64,000 nucleotides of DNA from an uncultured Flavobacteriaceae bacterium. Its GTDB lineage: Bacteria > Bacteroidota > Bacteroidia > Flavobacteriales > Flavobacteriaceae. This document shows, piece by piece, positions 25,791 through 34,508 of this stretch. The number at the start of each line of letters is the position of its first letter. Position 1 is the stretch's first letter. The DNA is taken from NCBI GenBank assembly GCA_947487895.1, contig CANKYF010000002.1, positions 62,001 to 126,000 of the forward strand. Reading direction: 5' to 3'. Position numbers and translations under genes: made by a program. The notes beneath the pieces were generated by a model. That model saw only the letters and a list, made by a program, of their open reading frames with translations. It was not told the DNA's origin and ran no database searches.

Positions 25791-26621
25791 ATGAAAAAAG
25801 GTTATTTCAAATATCTGTTATTAGTAACAGTTTTCACAGGTTTTTTAGGTGTTTCTAGAGCACAACAAGAGGAAGATACAGAAATTGCAAAAACGTCTAA
25901 GTTCAAAGAACCTGTTAGTAAACTCTGGATCAATACTTACGGAAATATAAGAATATCAAAACGTCTATTTTGGGTAGCACAGACACATTTTAGATTTGAG
26001 GAAACAGCAGATAGACCTTTTGTTGGTCAAGTAGGTCAAGTTTATAACAGACATGCTATAGGGTACATCTATTCCAAAAAGTTTAACGTTAGTTTAGGTG
26101 GTGTATTACGCCTTAATTTTAATACAGATCCAGAATCTATAGATCGAAATATGGTACCTGAATGGCGTATTTGGCACCAGTATATGTTTGCAATGCCACT
26201 TTCTAATATGATGTTTTACCATCGTATTCGTATAGAACATAGATGGACTCAAGGTTTTGAAGAAAACAGTAATTATGAGTTTAGAAACCGATGGAGGTAT
26301 ATGTTTAAGGCCAAAATACCTATTAATTCGAATAAATTAAAACCAAAAACTTTTTATGTTTCTCCAGAAGCAGAATTGATTATGCAAAGCGGAAAACCCG
26401 TTGTTGGGAGTCCATTTGAAGATTTACGATTGCATGCTTCTTTTGGATACATTCTTACTCCACGTTTAACATTAGCCACAGGAATTATGTATTCGCAAGG
26501 ACAAACTTTAAATGATGGTAGTATATACAAACAAAACTGGACGGCTAGATTTCATATATACTTTTCACCAGATTTTAGAAAAGTTAAAAATAAACTTCCG
26601 TCCATACATTTAGATGATTAA
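25791..26621 (+). CDS. DUF2490 outer-membrane protein
   Basis: 276 residues with a signal peptide (residues 1-24, cut near SRAQ). The rest alternates like a beta-barrel and carries the DUF2490 pattern: KLWINTYGNIRISKRLFWVAQTHFRFEE, FYHRIRIEHRWTQGF, YEFRNRWRYMFKAKIPI, ending in an aromatic residue-rich strand (ARFHIYFSPDF). DUF2490 proteins are outer-membrane barrels of unknown role. Its position between a YwqK-like and a MORN protein, with gaps of 3 and 29 bases, indicates one operon and suggests it anchors or exports the complex. Confidence 0.8.
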   Translation: MKKGYFKYLLLVTVFTGFLGVSRAQQEEDTEIAKTSKFKEPVSKLWINTYGNIRISKRLFWVAQTHFRFEETADRPFVGQVGQVYNRHAIGYIYSKKFNVSLGGVLRLNFNTDPESIDRNMVPEWRIWHQYMFAMPLSNMMFYHRIRIEHRWTQGFEENSNYEFRNRWRYMFKAKIPINSNKLKPKTFYVSPEAELIMQSGKPVVGSPFEDLRLHASFGYILTPRLTLATGIMYSQGQTLNDGSIYKQNWTARFHIYFSPDFRKVKNKLPSIHLDD

Positions 26622-26650
26622 TTTAGAACATTAACCTAAGTTCCTGAAAA

Positions 26651-27502
26651 ATGAACATAAAGAAATCAACTATTATTTTGTACGGTTTATTAGCAATAGC
26701 AGTTGTTGTTGCAATAAGCGGGAAATTCAAGGAACAAAAGTTGAAGAAACAGCTAAATGACGTAAAGGTAAAAGAAGTAGCTATTTCTAAAGATAAAGCG
26801 TTACAAAACGAACTGATAAAAATAGATTCTTTACTTATAAGAGGGAATTATAAATCAGCTCTAAATGCTTATAAAAAGCAAGCTAATGCTAATAACCCTT
26901 ATGCTAAATTACGAATTGAATTAACCAAACATTTTATACAACTTAACAAAGCCAGAAAGACGCAAGATTCTTTAGAAGTTAACGAGAAAGAAATAGATTC
27001 TAACGCCATAAAAAGTGTAGTAACTCCTTATGAAATTCGAAAATATGATTCTTTAAATTTTGCCATAGAGAAGTTAAAAACACAACTTAAAAGAATAAAA
27101 AAGCAACAACAAAGTAAATCTTATGGAGAATACCTAAGATTTACTAATAGAAAACAACATAAAGTACATTATGTTGGGCAGGTAAAAAACAATAAAGCCA
27201 ATGGTAATGGTATTGCTTTTTTTGATACAGGAAGTCGCTATGAAGGTGAATGGGTAAACAACCTAAGACATGGTGAAGGCACATTCTATTGGAATGACGG
27301 ACAGTATTATGTTGGGCAGTATAAAAATGATAAACGTAGCGGAAAAGGTACTTATTACTGGCCTAATGGTGAAAAATATGTGGGGCAGTGGGAGTCAGAC
27401 CACCAAAATGGAGAAGGAGTATTTTATGATAAAAATGGCAATATTATAACCAAAGGTGTTTGGAAAAATGATAAGTTAATTGAGCAAATTAAAACGAATT
27501 AA
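26651..27502 (+). CDS. MORN-repeat protein with N-terminal membrane helix
   Basis: 283 residues. One hydrophobic helix near residues 7-23 acts as a signal anchor. A charged helical part follows (residues 25-155). At least four MORN repeats follow (VHYVGQVKNNKANGNGIAFF, RYEGEWVNNLRHGEGTFYW, YYVGQYKNDKRSGKGTYYW, KYVGQWESDHQNGEGVFY). MORN repeats usually mediate membrane or protein contacts. It is the last gene of the three-gene unit with the YwqK-like and DUF2490 proteins. Domain identity is clear, function is not. Confidence 0.82.
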   Translation: MNIKKSTIILYGLLAIAVVVAISGKFKEQKLKKQLNDVKVKEVAISKDKALQNELIKIDSLLIRGNYKSALNAYKKQANANNPYAKLRIELTKHFIQLNKARKTQDSLEVNEKEIDSNAIKSVVTPYEIRKYDSLNFAIEKLKTQLKRIKKQQQSKSYGEYLRFTNRKQHKVHYVGQVKNNKANGNGIAFFDTGSRYEGEWVNNLRHGEGTFYWNDGQYYVGQYKNDKRSGKGTYYWPNGEKYVGQWESDHQNGEGVFYDKNGNIITKGVWKNDKLIEQIKTN

Positions 27503-27606
27503 AGCTCCATATATTTTCAGGATATTTAAATTCTTATTAAAAAGAAAGCTTTTAATAATTTATAAGTATAGATTATTAAAAGTTTTTACTTTAAATAGAA
27601 ATACGA

Positions 27607-27729
27607 TTAATCATAACCAGTATCTCTTCCGTGGTCTCCGTCATCTCCATAATCAACATCATCACCATAATCTATGTCATATGGATCTGGACCATCAGTG
27701 TCGTAATCTTTATCACCAGGATCTTTCAT
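27607..27729 (-). CDS. Acidic micro-ORF, 40 residues
   Basis: ATG at 27729, TAA at 27607. The peptide is extremely acidic and Gly/Tyr-rich: it starts MKDPGDKDYDTDGPDPYD, continues DYGDDVDYGDDGD and ends HGRDTGYD, with two copies of DYGDD. No signal peptide. Low-complexity composition with repeated Asp-Tyr-Gly could reflect Ca2+ binding or a structural role, or simply chance. The reverse-strand frame here is His-rich and is its mirror image. I do not recognise the family. Confidence 0.45.
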   Translation of the reverse strand: MKDPGDKDYDTDGPDPYDIDYGDDVDYGDDGDHGRDTGYD

Positions 27730-27867
27730 AATGTTTTGATTTTTATTAGGATTAAACAATAATATTTGAAGATATACATCTCATAATGTTATACGTATAT
27801 ACTAATGATAATGTTACATAAATATTAAGAAAAATCTTCTTTTTGATTTTTAATAACAATTTTTATC

Positions 27868-27900
27868 AGGAAAAACCCCCTGTAAATTATTAGGAAAAAC
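27868..27900. repeat. Paired 9-bp direct repeat upstream of the papain-protease cluster
   Basis: AGGAAAAAC at 27868-27876 and again at 27892-27900, separated by 15 bases. It lies in the 485-base intergenic region before the unknown-protein/protease cluster and could be a regulator site. Confidence 0.35.
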
Positions 27901-27987
27901 ACACTTATAAAAACCTACAATAGCCTCTTTAAAATTCTAATGTTTTAGTAGAATTTTGTTCACATAACCATTTAAAAATAATTACTT

Positions 27988-28296
27988 ATGGCCAATGTAG
28001 AATTTCACAAATTTGACTATTCAGGAAGTGATTTAGCAGTTGGGGGTGTTCACGACTGGTGGCTTACACATTCTGATTATAGACGTATTAATCTAGTAAG
28101 TGTACAGGTTAATGTTACTGCGCATCCGTGGGTGTTTCTTCCTCACTACTACAGTTTACTACCTTCTGAACTTTCTGTAGAAAACGTACGTTCTTGTGTT
28201 TTTGACGATGGTCTGGTAATGCATTTTAGAGTACGCAATACGGGTGCTAATCCAGTTTTATACTATGGAGTAGGAGTAAGTTTTATAGATGAATAA
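27988..28296 (+). CDS. Unknown 102-residue protein, first gene of protease cluster
   Basis: No signal peptide and no membrane helix. The sequence is rich in aromatic and hydrophobic residues arranged as beta strands (VHDWWLTHSDYRRINLVSVQVNVTAHPWVFLPHYYSLLP, then VMHFRVRNTGANPVLYYGVGVSFID), suggesting a small beta-sandwich. A GAATTTTG sequence, one base off TAnnTTTG, lies about 35 bases before the ATG, so this is probably the first gene of the transcript. It lies just ahead of a second unknown gene (gap 11 bases) and a cysteine protease. I cannot name a family. Confidence 0.6.
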   Translation: MANVEFHKFDYSGSDLAVGGVHDWWLTHSDYRRINLVSVQVNVTAHPWVFLPHYYSLLPSELSVENVRSCVFDDGLVMHFRVRNTGANPVLYYGVGVSFIDE

Positions 28297-28307
28297 AAAT
28301 AATTCTG

Positions 28308-28556
28308 ATGAAAAATATAACAAACATTATAACAGTATTTACTACTGAAAAAGGGCATATAAAAAATGCAGTGATTCAAAAAAAAGGAAAAATTAGAGCG
28401 CATTTTATTGGGGCGCCTGAACTCACAAAAAACACAATAGAAAATCATCCGTTTAGTGAAAAAATTGATAGAGAACAATTTAGTCAACTATGTAATGATT
28501 TTACGTTACAGAGAGAAAAAAAAGGAACCTATTTGCTGAAAAAGGCAAGTAAATAA
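28308..28556 (+). CDS. Unknown 82-residue protein, second gene of protease cluster
   Basis: A basic protein with no signal peptide. It begins MKNITNIITVFTTEKGHIKN and ends with the charged stretch REKKGTYLLKKASK. No recognised domain. It starts 11 bases after the 102-residue protein and ends 34 bases before the papain-like protease, so co-transcription is likely. The codon use matches the surrounding genes and no alternative frame is better. Confidence 0.55.
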   Translation: MKNITNIITVFTTEKGHIKNAVIQKKGKIRAHFIGAPELTKNTIENHPFSEKIDREQFSQLCNDFTLQREKKGTYLLKKASK

Positions 28557-28590
28557 TCATCAACACATATTTTAATTAAATATCAAAACC

Positions 28591-29184
28591 ATGAAAATTA
28601 AATTCTATTTATTTATCAAGTTAGCTTTTTTAGCTATCCTAATTCAAAGTTGTTGTACACCAAGTACTACCATAGGAAGCGTAAACAATACTTTAAGACC
28701 ACAAGAAACTAATAATTGGTGTTGGGCAGCTGTTACCCAAATGATTGCACAAAATGAAGGGCAAATAGTCACACAATGTGATTTAGCAAATCATAGGTTT
28801 GGAAAGACAAATTGTTGCGATTTTCAAAACGATGGAGAAAGCTGCCCAAAAACTAATGATTGTAATAACCCAGGTTGGTTAGAACTAGACTATGCAGGTG
28901 TTACGTTTACAACATCAGATGATGGGTTATCATTAACTCAATTACGAAAATCTATTTATTGCTCTAAAGATGTATTAGGCTATGCCTATGGTACACCAGG
29001 AGTTGTAGGTCATGTTGTAGCTATTAAAGGCTATGTAAAAGTAGCAGGTGTAGATTATGTGGTGTTAAATGATCCATGGTCACCTTGTAACGGATCAGAG
29101 CGTTTAATCACATATCAAGAATATGTAGATCCAGCAGGCGCTAGAACTCATTGGAAAACATGGTATAAAATCAGTAAAAAATAA
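28591..29184 (+). CDS. Papain-like cysteine protease lipoprotein
   Basis: 197 residues. A lipoprotein signal peptide ends at the LIQSCC lipobox (Cys near residue 21). The mature part carries a papain-like triad layout: catalytic Cys in ETNNWCWAAVTQM, His in GVVGHVVAIKGY, and Asn/Asp in YVVLNDPWSP. Extra cysteines (TNCCDF, ESCPKTNDC) may form disulfides. The layout resembles the C70/C39-like group of bacterial proteases. It should be a lipid-anchored envelope protease. Two unknown proteins precede it and a secreted unknown follows in the same orientation, so one or more may be substrates or inhibitors. Confidence 0.82.
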   Translation: MKIKFYLFIKLAFLAILIQSCCTPSTTIGSVNNTLRPQETNNWCWAAVTQMIAQNEGQIVTQCDLANHRFGKTNCCDFQNDGESCPKTNDCNNPGWLELDYAGVTFTTSDDGLSLTQLRKSIYCSKDVLGYAYGTPGVVGHVVAIKGYVKVAGVDYVVLNDPWSPCNGSERLITYQEYVDPAGARTHWKTWYKISKK

Positions 29185-29211
29185 TTATTAACTTTAATCA
29201 ATCTACACATC

Positions 29212-29853
29212 ATGAAAAATTTGAAAGTATACATAAGTTTATGTACAATTATATTAACAATGACTATAAGTGCTCAAGAAAAAACAGAGAGTATATTACA
29301 AGTTGCTAGAAAAGCTAAGGCAGATTTAGTAAAAGTACTATCAGAAACTGGAGAACAATTTAATTTTGGTATAAAAGTTAATGATGTTAAAAACTCTCGA
29401 GAAGCCTCTCCTATGGGGTATTATGAAATGGATTTTGAAAGCCTTTTAAATTATGGAGGTCAACAACCCATGGGAAATATGCTCAAAACAGAGGTAAAAA
29501 AAATAGTGCCATTAGTAAGCGGAAATTCTGTTGTAACTACGGTGTCTGTATCTAATAATAAACAAGGTGCTTATGAGGTTACAGAGTTGATTAATCATCA
29601 ATACCATAAAGAGTTAAATGAGTTACCCGAAAACATTAAACAAGATGATTTTAAACGTTTAAAAATTATTTATGTCCCTAATTTACCTACCACCATATAT
29701 CATTTAGATGGTAAAAATTACACATCATATAAAGGAAGAAGTTTAAGAGAAGCTATTGATGATGTAACACTTTTACAGTTGTTAAAGAATGATGCAAATA
29801 TCTTTCAGTCTAAGTATGGTTCTCAACTTATAAATGGTACATTGTTAGATTAG
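29212..29853 (+). CDS. Secreted protein of unknown function, last gene of protease cluster
   Basis: 213 residues with a signal peptide (residues 1-21, cut near TISAQ). No recognised domain. Visible features are a helical N-terminal part (ILQVARKAKADLVKVLSETG) and a beta-rich middle (GNSVVTTVSVSNNKQGAYEV, RLKIIYVPNLPTTIYHLDG). It starts 27 bases after the cysteine protease and ends at a good terminator, so it belongs to the same transcript and goes to the envelope like the protease. It may be the protease's partner or substrate; this is inference from position. Confidence 0.6.
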   Translation: MKNLKVYISLCTIILTMTISAQEKTESILQVARKAKADLVKVLSETGEQFNFGIKVNDVKNSREASPMGYYEMDFESLLNYGGQQPMGNMLKTEVKKIVPLVSGNSVVTTVSVSNNKQGAYEVTELINHQYHKELNELPENIKQDDFKRLKIIYVPNLPTTIYHLDGKNYTSYKGRSLREAIDDVTLLQLLKNDANIFQSKYGSQLINGTLLD

Positions 29854-29880
29854 TAATATTTAAGTACACAATTAAATATC

Positions 29881-29907
29881 AAAGGACCTTTATTAAGGTC
29901 TTTTTTT
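29881..29907 (+). terminator. Intrinsic terminator after the protease cluster
   Basis: Hairpin AAAGGACCTT/AAGGTCTTT (one bulged G) with a TATT loop and a run of T. Confidence 0.75.
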
Positions 29908-29935
29908 ATTCTAAAAAGAATCAAATCTCACATTT

Positions 29936-32389
29936 TTAATTAATCCTAGAGTTTTCATCTTTAGCGCCAGTTCTTGAATTTCCAGTTTTAACTTTAGAAT
30001 TCCCAAAGCTATAAGTATAACTTAATCTAAATATGCTAGACCTTGCAGATTCAGGTCTGTAACTCACATTAAATACATTATTATAAGCTTCTCTCGTTAA
30101 GCTTCCTATGGAAGATTTTATATCTATACTTTTTAAAAGATCTGTAATTGTAAACTGAAGACTTGATCCATTTTTAAAGCTTTTTTTAATGCCAGTATTT
30201 AGTGAACCAAAACCATCAACTTTGTAGGAACCATTATAGTGATTTGAAGTATACCATCCAGATAATTGTAAAGACAACTTATCAGTTATGTTAAATGTCT
30301 GGTTTACATTAAAGTTATAGTGAAAATAGTTATTAGTGGTTTCTATTGGTGTGTGTAGTAACTTGTATGCTCTGTAACCAAACGTGCTATTCCAGTTTAT
30401 GTTCCACCAATTTGAGATACGCCATGGGATATTTATTTGTAAGTCTAAACTGTTTTGATATTTTAGATTTTGAGGGGATATAATAGCCAAATCGCTACGA
30501 CGGTCTTCGGTAACCTGAAAGTATGCGATGGGGTTATCTTCCAAGGTCCCTATTAAAGAAAAACTTAACGATTTATAATTATAGGTAATGTTTAGTGCAT
30601 TTGTTATGGCAGGTAATAATTGAGGGTTGCCCGTAAAAACTGAGGTAGGGGAGTTATACCTTAAGTAAGATGCTAAATCAATGTAATTGGGCCGTGTAAT
30701 ACGTTTAGTAAATGCTATATTCCAGCTTGTAGTGTCTGATATGGTTTTAGTGAGAAAAATTGATGGAAATAATTTACCAAACTTTCTATCTAAATTGGAT
30801 TCATCAAAAGATTGGTTCCAATACTCGTAACGCATTCCCATTTGTAGATTGAGTTTACTATTTATATTGTAATTCCCTTGTGTATATAGCGCAGCAATTT
30901 GCTCTTTAGTCTCTATATTACTTATAAAGCGATCATCAGTTACAAAAATACCATCTTCCTCAATTTCTATACGGGCTGTATTTTTTGTTTTAGATATTGA
31001 GCCTTTTAGACCTGTTTCAATCACCAGTTTTTCATTAATAGTAGTTTTATAATCTATTTTCATCACACCTACATTTATATTGGTTTCATTAAAGCCACGG
31101 TTTCCTGTATTATAAATATCGCCTTCAGGTTGAAACGGTTCTCCTAACTCATTAAAATAACTACTGTTAACAAGGTTTGGTGATTGGTTATTATAGTTAA
31201 TATAATCTGTAGTTACTGTAAATGTATGAGTATCACTAGAAAACTCGTAAAACGATGATGCATTATAATTTTTCCAATTAGCATTACTTTTCAAATGGAT
31301 GCGAGCATCTAAATAAGGATTCTCCTGAAAATCATACAAACCTCTATTTTTTCTATTAATTGTTGGCCTAGAACTGTTTAATAATATACTAGCTCCTAAT
31401 GTTGAATTTTTGTTTAATTGATAATCAACACCTAAATTCAGGTTTTGACTTCTATTAATTCTTGCTGTTTCACTATTAAAATCGATAAAAGTAACACCAC
31501 CAAAAACAGGAAGGGTAGTACTTCCTATGCCTCTAAAGCCATCTAAAGTATCATCATAAGCAAAAGAATAGGTACCAAATGCTGCTATTTTTTCAGTACC
31601 GTAATTTAAGGAGACACTACTAGTTTGTTTAACACCCAAGCCATAACCACCAGAAATACTAGCATTACCACGAAATCCTAAGTTTTCATTCTTTTGTAAC
31701 ACAATATTTATAATGCCAGCATTACCATCTGCATCATACTTAGATGAAGGATTGGTTAATAGTTCTATAAGTTCAATATTATCTGCACTCATTCCGTTTA
31801 GCATTGTAATGACATCGGCAGTCGGAATACGAATTACTTTTCCATTAATCATTACAGTTGTATTACTTTTTCCATTTAAAGAAAAACTATTATTTCTTTG
31901 ATCTAAGATTACTCCAGGAGAACGCTCTAACAGTTGCAATGCAGTACTTCCTTTTGTTAATAAACTTTCTTGTACATTAATAATACTTCCTTCTTGTGTA
32001 CGTTTTATAAGCTTCTTTTTTGAAACTAATGTAATTGCATCTAACTGATCGATTAATTCATTGAGAACAATCTCTGGCATATGTTTTATACTACCAGATG
32101 AATAGCTAAAAGGCATAGATTCCCATGTTTCAAAACCTAATAGGCTTACTTTTAAACGATATTCAGCAGTATTTGAGCTGCTTGTTATATTAAAATTTCC
32201 ATTTTCATCTGTTATATCCCCTCTGATTAATGTTTCATTGTCATCTGTATATAGCATTACATTAGCAAAGGCTATAGGGTTTTTGTTAATATCTATTACT
32301 TTACCTTTAATTTGCGTGTGTACTTGTAAAAAGCAAAGTAAAGCGCAACATATTGAAAATGATTTCATGATATTTTTGTTTTTATTCAA
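29936..32389 (-). CDS. TonB-dependent-like outer membrane beta-barrel receptor with CarboxypepD_reg domain
   Basis: 817 residues. Signal peptide near the N-terminus (Met at residue 8 is a better start). Then a carboxypeptidase-regulatory-like domain (GKVIDINKNPIAFANVMLY, ITDENGNFNI), a plug-like region (SLLTKGSTALQLLERSPGVILDQRNNSFSLNGKSNTTVMING) and an outer-membrane barrel of the OMP_b-brl type ending in an aromatic strand (SIFRLSYTYSFGNSKV). Such proteins take up or bind ligands at the surface with TonB energy. It diverges from a LytS/LytTR pair 172 bases away, which may regulate it. No SusD-like partner is present. Confidence 0.87.
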   Translation of the reverse strand: MNKNKNIMKSFSICCALLCFLQVHTQIKGKVIDINKNPIAFANVMLYTDDNETLIRGDITDENGNFNITSSSNTAEYRLKVSLLGFETWESMPFSYSSGSIKHMPEIVLNELIDQLDAITLVSKKKLIKRTQEGSIINVQESLLTKGSTALQLLERSPGVILDQRNNSFSLNGKSNTTVMINGKVIRIPTADVITMLNGMSADNIELIELLTNPSSKYDADGNAGIINIVLQKNENLGFRGNASISGGYGLGVKQTSSVSLNYGTEKIAAFGTYSFAYDDTLDGFRGIGSTTLPVFGGVTFIDFNSETARINRSQNLNLGVDYQLNKNSTLGASILLNSSRPTINRKNRGLYDFQENPYLDARIHLKSNANWKNYNASSFYEFSSDTHTFTVTTDYINYNNQSPNLVNSSYFNELGEPFQPEGDIYNTGNRGFNETNINVGVMKIDYKTTINEKLVIETGLKGSISKTKNTARIEIEEDGIFVTDDRFISNIETKEQIAALYTQGNYNINSKLNLQMGMRYEYWNQSFDESNLDRKFGKLFPSIFLTKTISDTTSWNIAFTKRITRPNYIDLASYLRYNSPTSVFTGNPQLLPAITNALNITYNYKSLSFSLIGTLEDNPIAYFQVTEDRRSDLAIISPQNLKYQNSLDLQINIPWRISNWWNINWNSTFGYRAYKLLHTPIETTNNYFHYNFNVNQTFNITDKLSLQLSGWYTSNHYNGSYKVDGFGSLNTGIKKSFKNGSSLQFTITDLLKSIDIKSSIGSLTREAYNNVFNVSYRPESARSSIFRLSYTYSFGNSKVKTGNSRTGAKDENSRIN

Positions 32390-32452
32390 AGATGTGTGGC
32401 TAATAACTTAGATAAAAACAGTATTGATAAGTGACCATAATTTATTGACAAG

Positions 32453-32463
32453 GTGCATGCAAC
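32453..32463 (+). promoter_or_regulatory. GTGCATGCAAC element upstream of the LytS gene
   Basis: An 11-mer identical to one at 9527-9537 and in the same orientation toward a downstream gene, here the LytS kinase. The downstream spacing to TGTC is too long (26 bases) for a standard ECF promoter. Confidence 0.3.
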
Positions 32464-32561
32464 TCATAAAAAGCCTGAGTTTTGGTTAGTTGTCAATTAA
32501 ATCTAACAACTTATCAAAATCTAAATTTTTGAATTACATTTAATGTATTTTAGATGTTAAT

Positions 32562-33689
32562 ATGTCACAGCTAAATAATATATACCAGAAAATTGCTAAA
32601 TATAAGGGGCATCACATTCTCTTTTGGGCAGTTTACCATTTTATTTGGTGGACTATATATGAAGGAAATGTATTTAGTATATTAAAAACGCTCACATTAC
32701 CACACCTTTTAGTAAAGTTTTTAGGCTATGTAATTGTACAAGCTTTTGGCGTATACTTTTGTTTATATTTTTTAGTACCCAGATATTTAGAAAACAGAAA
32801 GTACTTACAGTTTTTACTAGGTTTATTAGGTGTTCTAGCTGTAATGTGTGTGCTAATTACTAGCAATTATTATCTGGCGTTAGCAATTGCAGATGAAGTA
32901 CATTATGAAGGTTTTAAAGCATATATCAATTCTCCTGTTAAATTGTTTAAATCCAGTGCTTTACCGTCGTGTGCTGCATCTATAACATTGGGATTAAGTA
33001 TAAAGCTGTCTAAAAATTGGTTAGAAGCTCAAAAAAAGCAACAAGAATTACAAAAGGAAAAACTTGAAACAGAACTTAAGTTTTTAAAATCACAGTTTAA
33101 TCCTCATTTTTTATTTAATACCATCAATTCAATTTTTGTACTTATAAATAAAAATACAGAAATGGCTTCAGAATCTTTAGTGAAGTTCTCTGGTCTTTTA
33201 CGCTATCAATTGTATGAGTGCAATGCAGATGTTATTCCTTTAAAGAATGAATTATCATATATCAAAAGCTTTATTGAATTAGAAAGTTTACGTCAAAACA
33301 ATGATTTTCATTTAGAAGAAACATACCCAGAGCATACTAACAATTTATTAATAGCACCATTTGTGTTAATTCCTTTTATAGAAAATGCTTTTAAACATGT
33401 AACCGAAGATAAACACCAAAACAAATGGATGCGTATTCAAATTAAAATTAAAGATAAAAAGTTAGTTTTTAATGTGTCTAACAGTTCTAGACATAACATG
33501 AATGGTAGCTTAATAAATGATACTATTTATAAAGGTTTAGGGCTTAAAAATGTTAGAAGAAGGTTAGATTTGTTATACTCAGATAACTATCAATTACATA
33601 TCACAAAACTAAACGATTCGTATGCAGTTACTCTTGAAGTAAATTTAGAGGAGCAAATACATGTAAAATCAAACAAAGTAGCTGTATGA
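32562..33689 (+). CDS. LytS-type sensor histidine kinase
   Basis: 375 residues. Four membrane helices (about residues 15-35, 48-70, 80-105, 130-150) precede a His_kinase domain with the phospho-accepting His in KSQFNPHFLFNTINSIF and an ATPase domain with VLIPFIENAFKHV and KGLGLKNVRRRLDLLY. The helices take the place of a periplasmic sensor, so the signal is probably membrane-linked. The stop overlaps the next gene's ATG by 4 bases, giving a coupled pair with the LytTR regulator. The divergent receptor gene is a likely target. Confidence 0.93.
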   Translation: MSQLNNIYQKIAKYKGHHILFWAVYHFIWWTIYEGNVFSILKTLTLPHLLVKFLGYVIVQAFGVYFCLYFLVPRYLENRKYLQFLLGLLGVLAVMCVLITSNYYLALAIADEVHYEGFKAYINSPVKLFKSSALPSCAASITLGLSIKLSKNWLEAQKKQQELQKEKLETELKFLKSQFNPHFLFNTINSIFVLINKNTEMASESLVKFSGLLRYQLYECNADVIPLKNELSYIKSFIELESLRQNNDFHLEETYPEHTNNLLIAPFVLIPFIENAFKHVTEDKHQNKWMRIQIKIKDKKLVFNVSNSSRHNMNGSLINDTIYKGLGLKNVRRRLDLLYSDNYQLHITKLNDSYAVTLEVNLEEQIHVKSNKVAV

Positions 33690-34420
33690 TAAAGTGTTTG
33701 GTAGTAGACGATGAACCTTTAGCTAGAGAGTGTATAGAAAACTACATTCAACAAGTTGATTTTTTAGACTTTATAGGCTCATGTAAGTCTGCATTAGAGG
33801 TAAGTTCTATTTTAGAGAAAACAAAAATAGATCTTTTGTTTCTAGATATACAAATGCCAATAATAAACGGATTAGAGTTTTTAAAAGTGATGGAAAATCC
33901 ACCATTGACCATTTTAACAACGGCTTTTCCTAATTATGCTGTTGAAGGGTTTGATCTTAATGTGTTAGATTATTTGTTAAAACCTATTGAATTTAACAGG
34001 TTTTTTGCAGCTGCTATGAAAGCTAAGAAAGCACTTCATGTAGAATATAATAGCATCCCATCTGTAATTAAAGAAGAAGCGGATTGTTTTTTTATAAAAT
34101 GCGATGGACGCTATGTTAAAATTTTCACCCAGGATATTCTTTTTGTTGAAGCCATGCAAAACTATGTCATCATACAAACCCAAGAAAAAAGATACATCAC
34201 ACATTTGTATTTAAAAAATGTGGCTGAAAAATTAAACAACGAAGATTTTTTACGTGTTCACAAATCTTTTATTGTGGCTAAATCTAAGATAGAATCTGCC
34301 AGTACTATAGAAATTCAAATTCAATCTTATAAAATACCAATAAGTAGGAGTTATAAAAAGGATACGCTTTTAAAACTATTAAATGGTAAACTTTGGAGTG
34401 GTATTGATAAAGGGAAATAG
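33686..34420 (+). CDS. LytTR-family response regulator
   Basis: 244 residues. A receiver domain at residues 1-115 with the acidic pair near the start (CLVVDDEPLA), phospho-Asp in LLFLDIQMP, and a conserved Thr/Lys region (LTTAFPNYAVEGFDLNVLDYLLKPI). The C-terminal 100 residues are a LytTR DNA-binding domain (VKIFTQDILFVEAMQNYV ... FLRVHKSFIVAKSKI). It overlaps the LytS gene by 4 bases and is its cognate partner. LytTR proteins bind paired direct repeats; sites were not identified here. Confidence 0.93.
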   Translation: MIKCLVVDDEPLARECIENYIQQVDFLDFIGSCKSALEVSSILEKTKIDLLFLDIQMPIINGLEFLKVMENPPLTILTTAFPNYAVEGFDLNVLDYLLKPIEFNRFFAAAMKAKKALHVEYNSIPSVIKEEADCFFIKCDGRYVKIFTQDILFVEAMQNYVIIQTQEKRYITHLYLKNVAEKLNNEDFLRVHKSFIVAKSKIESASTIEIQIQSYKIPISRSYKKDTLLKLLNGKLWSGIDKGK

Positions 34421-34473
34421 ATACTGTTTATTTTATTATGATTATTGATAATAATAAAATCCAAATCAAAAAT

Positions 34474-34487
34474 GTTGCATATACAAC
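34474..34487. promoter_or_regulatory. MarR operator overlapping the marR promoter
   Basis: GTTGCATATACAAC is a palindrome with one mismatch (C for T), 21 bases before the marR ATG. It overlaps the TTG (34475-34477) of a textbook promoter, so bound repressor would block it. An exact palindromic copy precedes the transporter gene. Confidence 0.75.
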
Positions 34488-34504
34488 AAATTATTTTATA
34501 TTTG
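34475..34504 (+). promoter_or_regulatory. Bacteroidota promoter of marR
   Basis: TTG at 34475-34477, exactly 19 bases, then TATATTTG at 34497-34504 (TAnnTTTG). The ATG follows at 34509, so the transcript would be leaderless or nearly so. Confidence 0.65.
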
Positions 34505-34508
34505 CATC

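Noticed and set aside
27480-27731. An 83-codon plus-strand ORF rich in His and Leu
   Set aside because: It mirrors the acidic micro-ORF on the other strand and overlaps the MORN gene end; its composition is that of a complement, not a protein.
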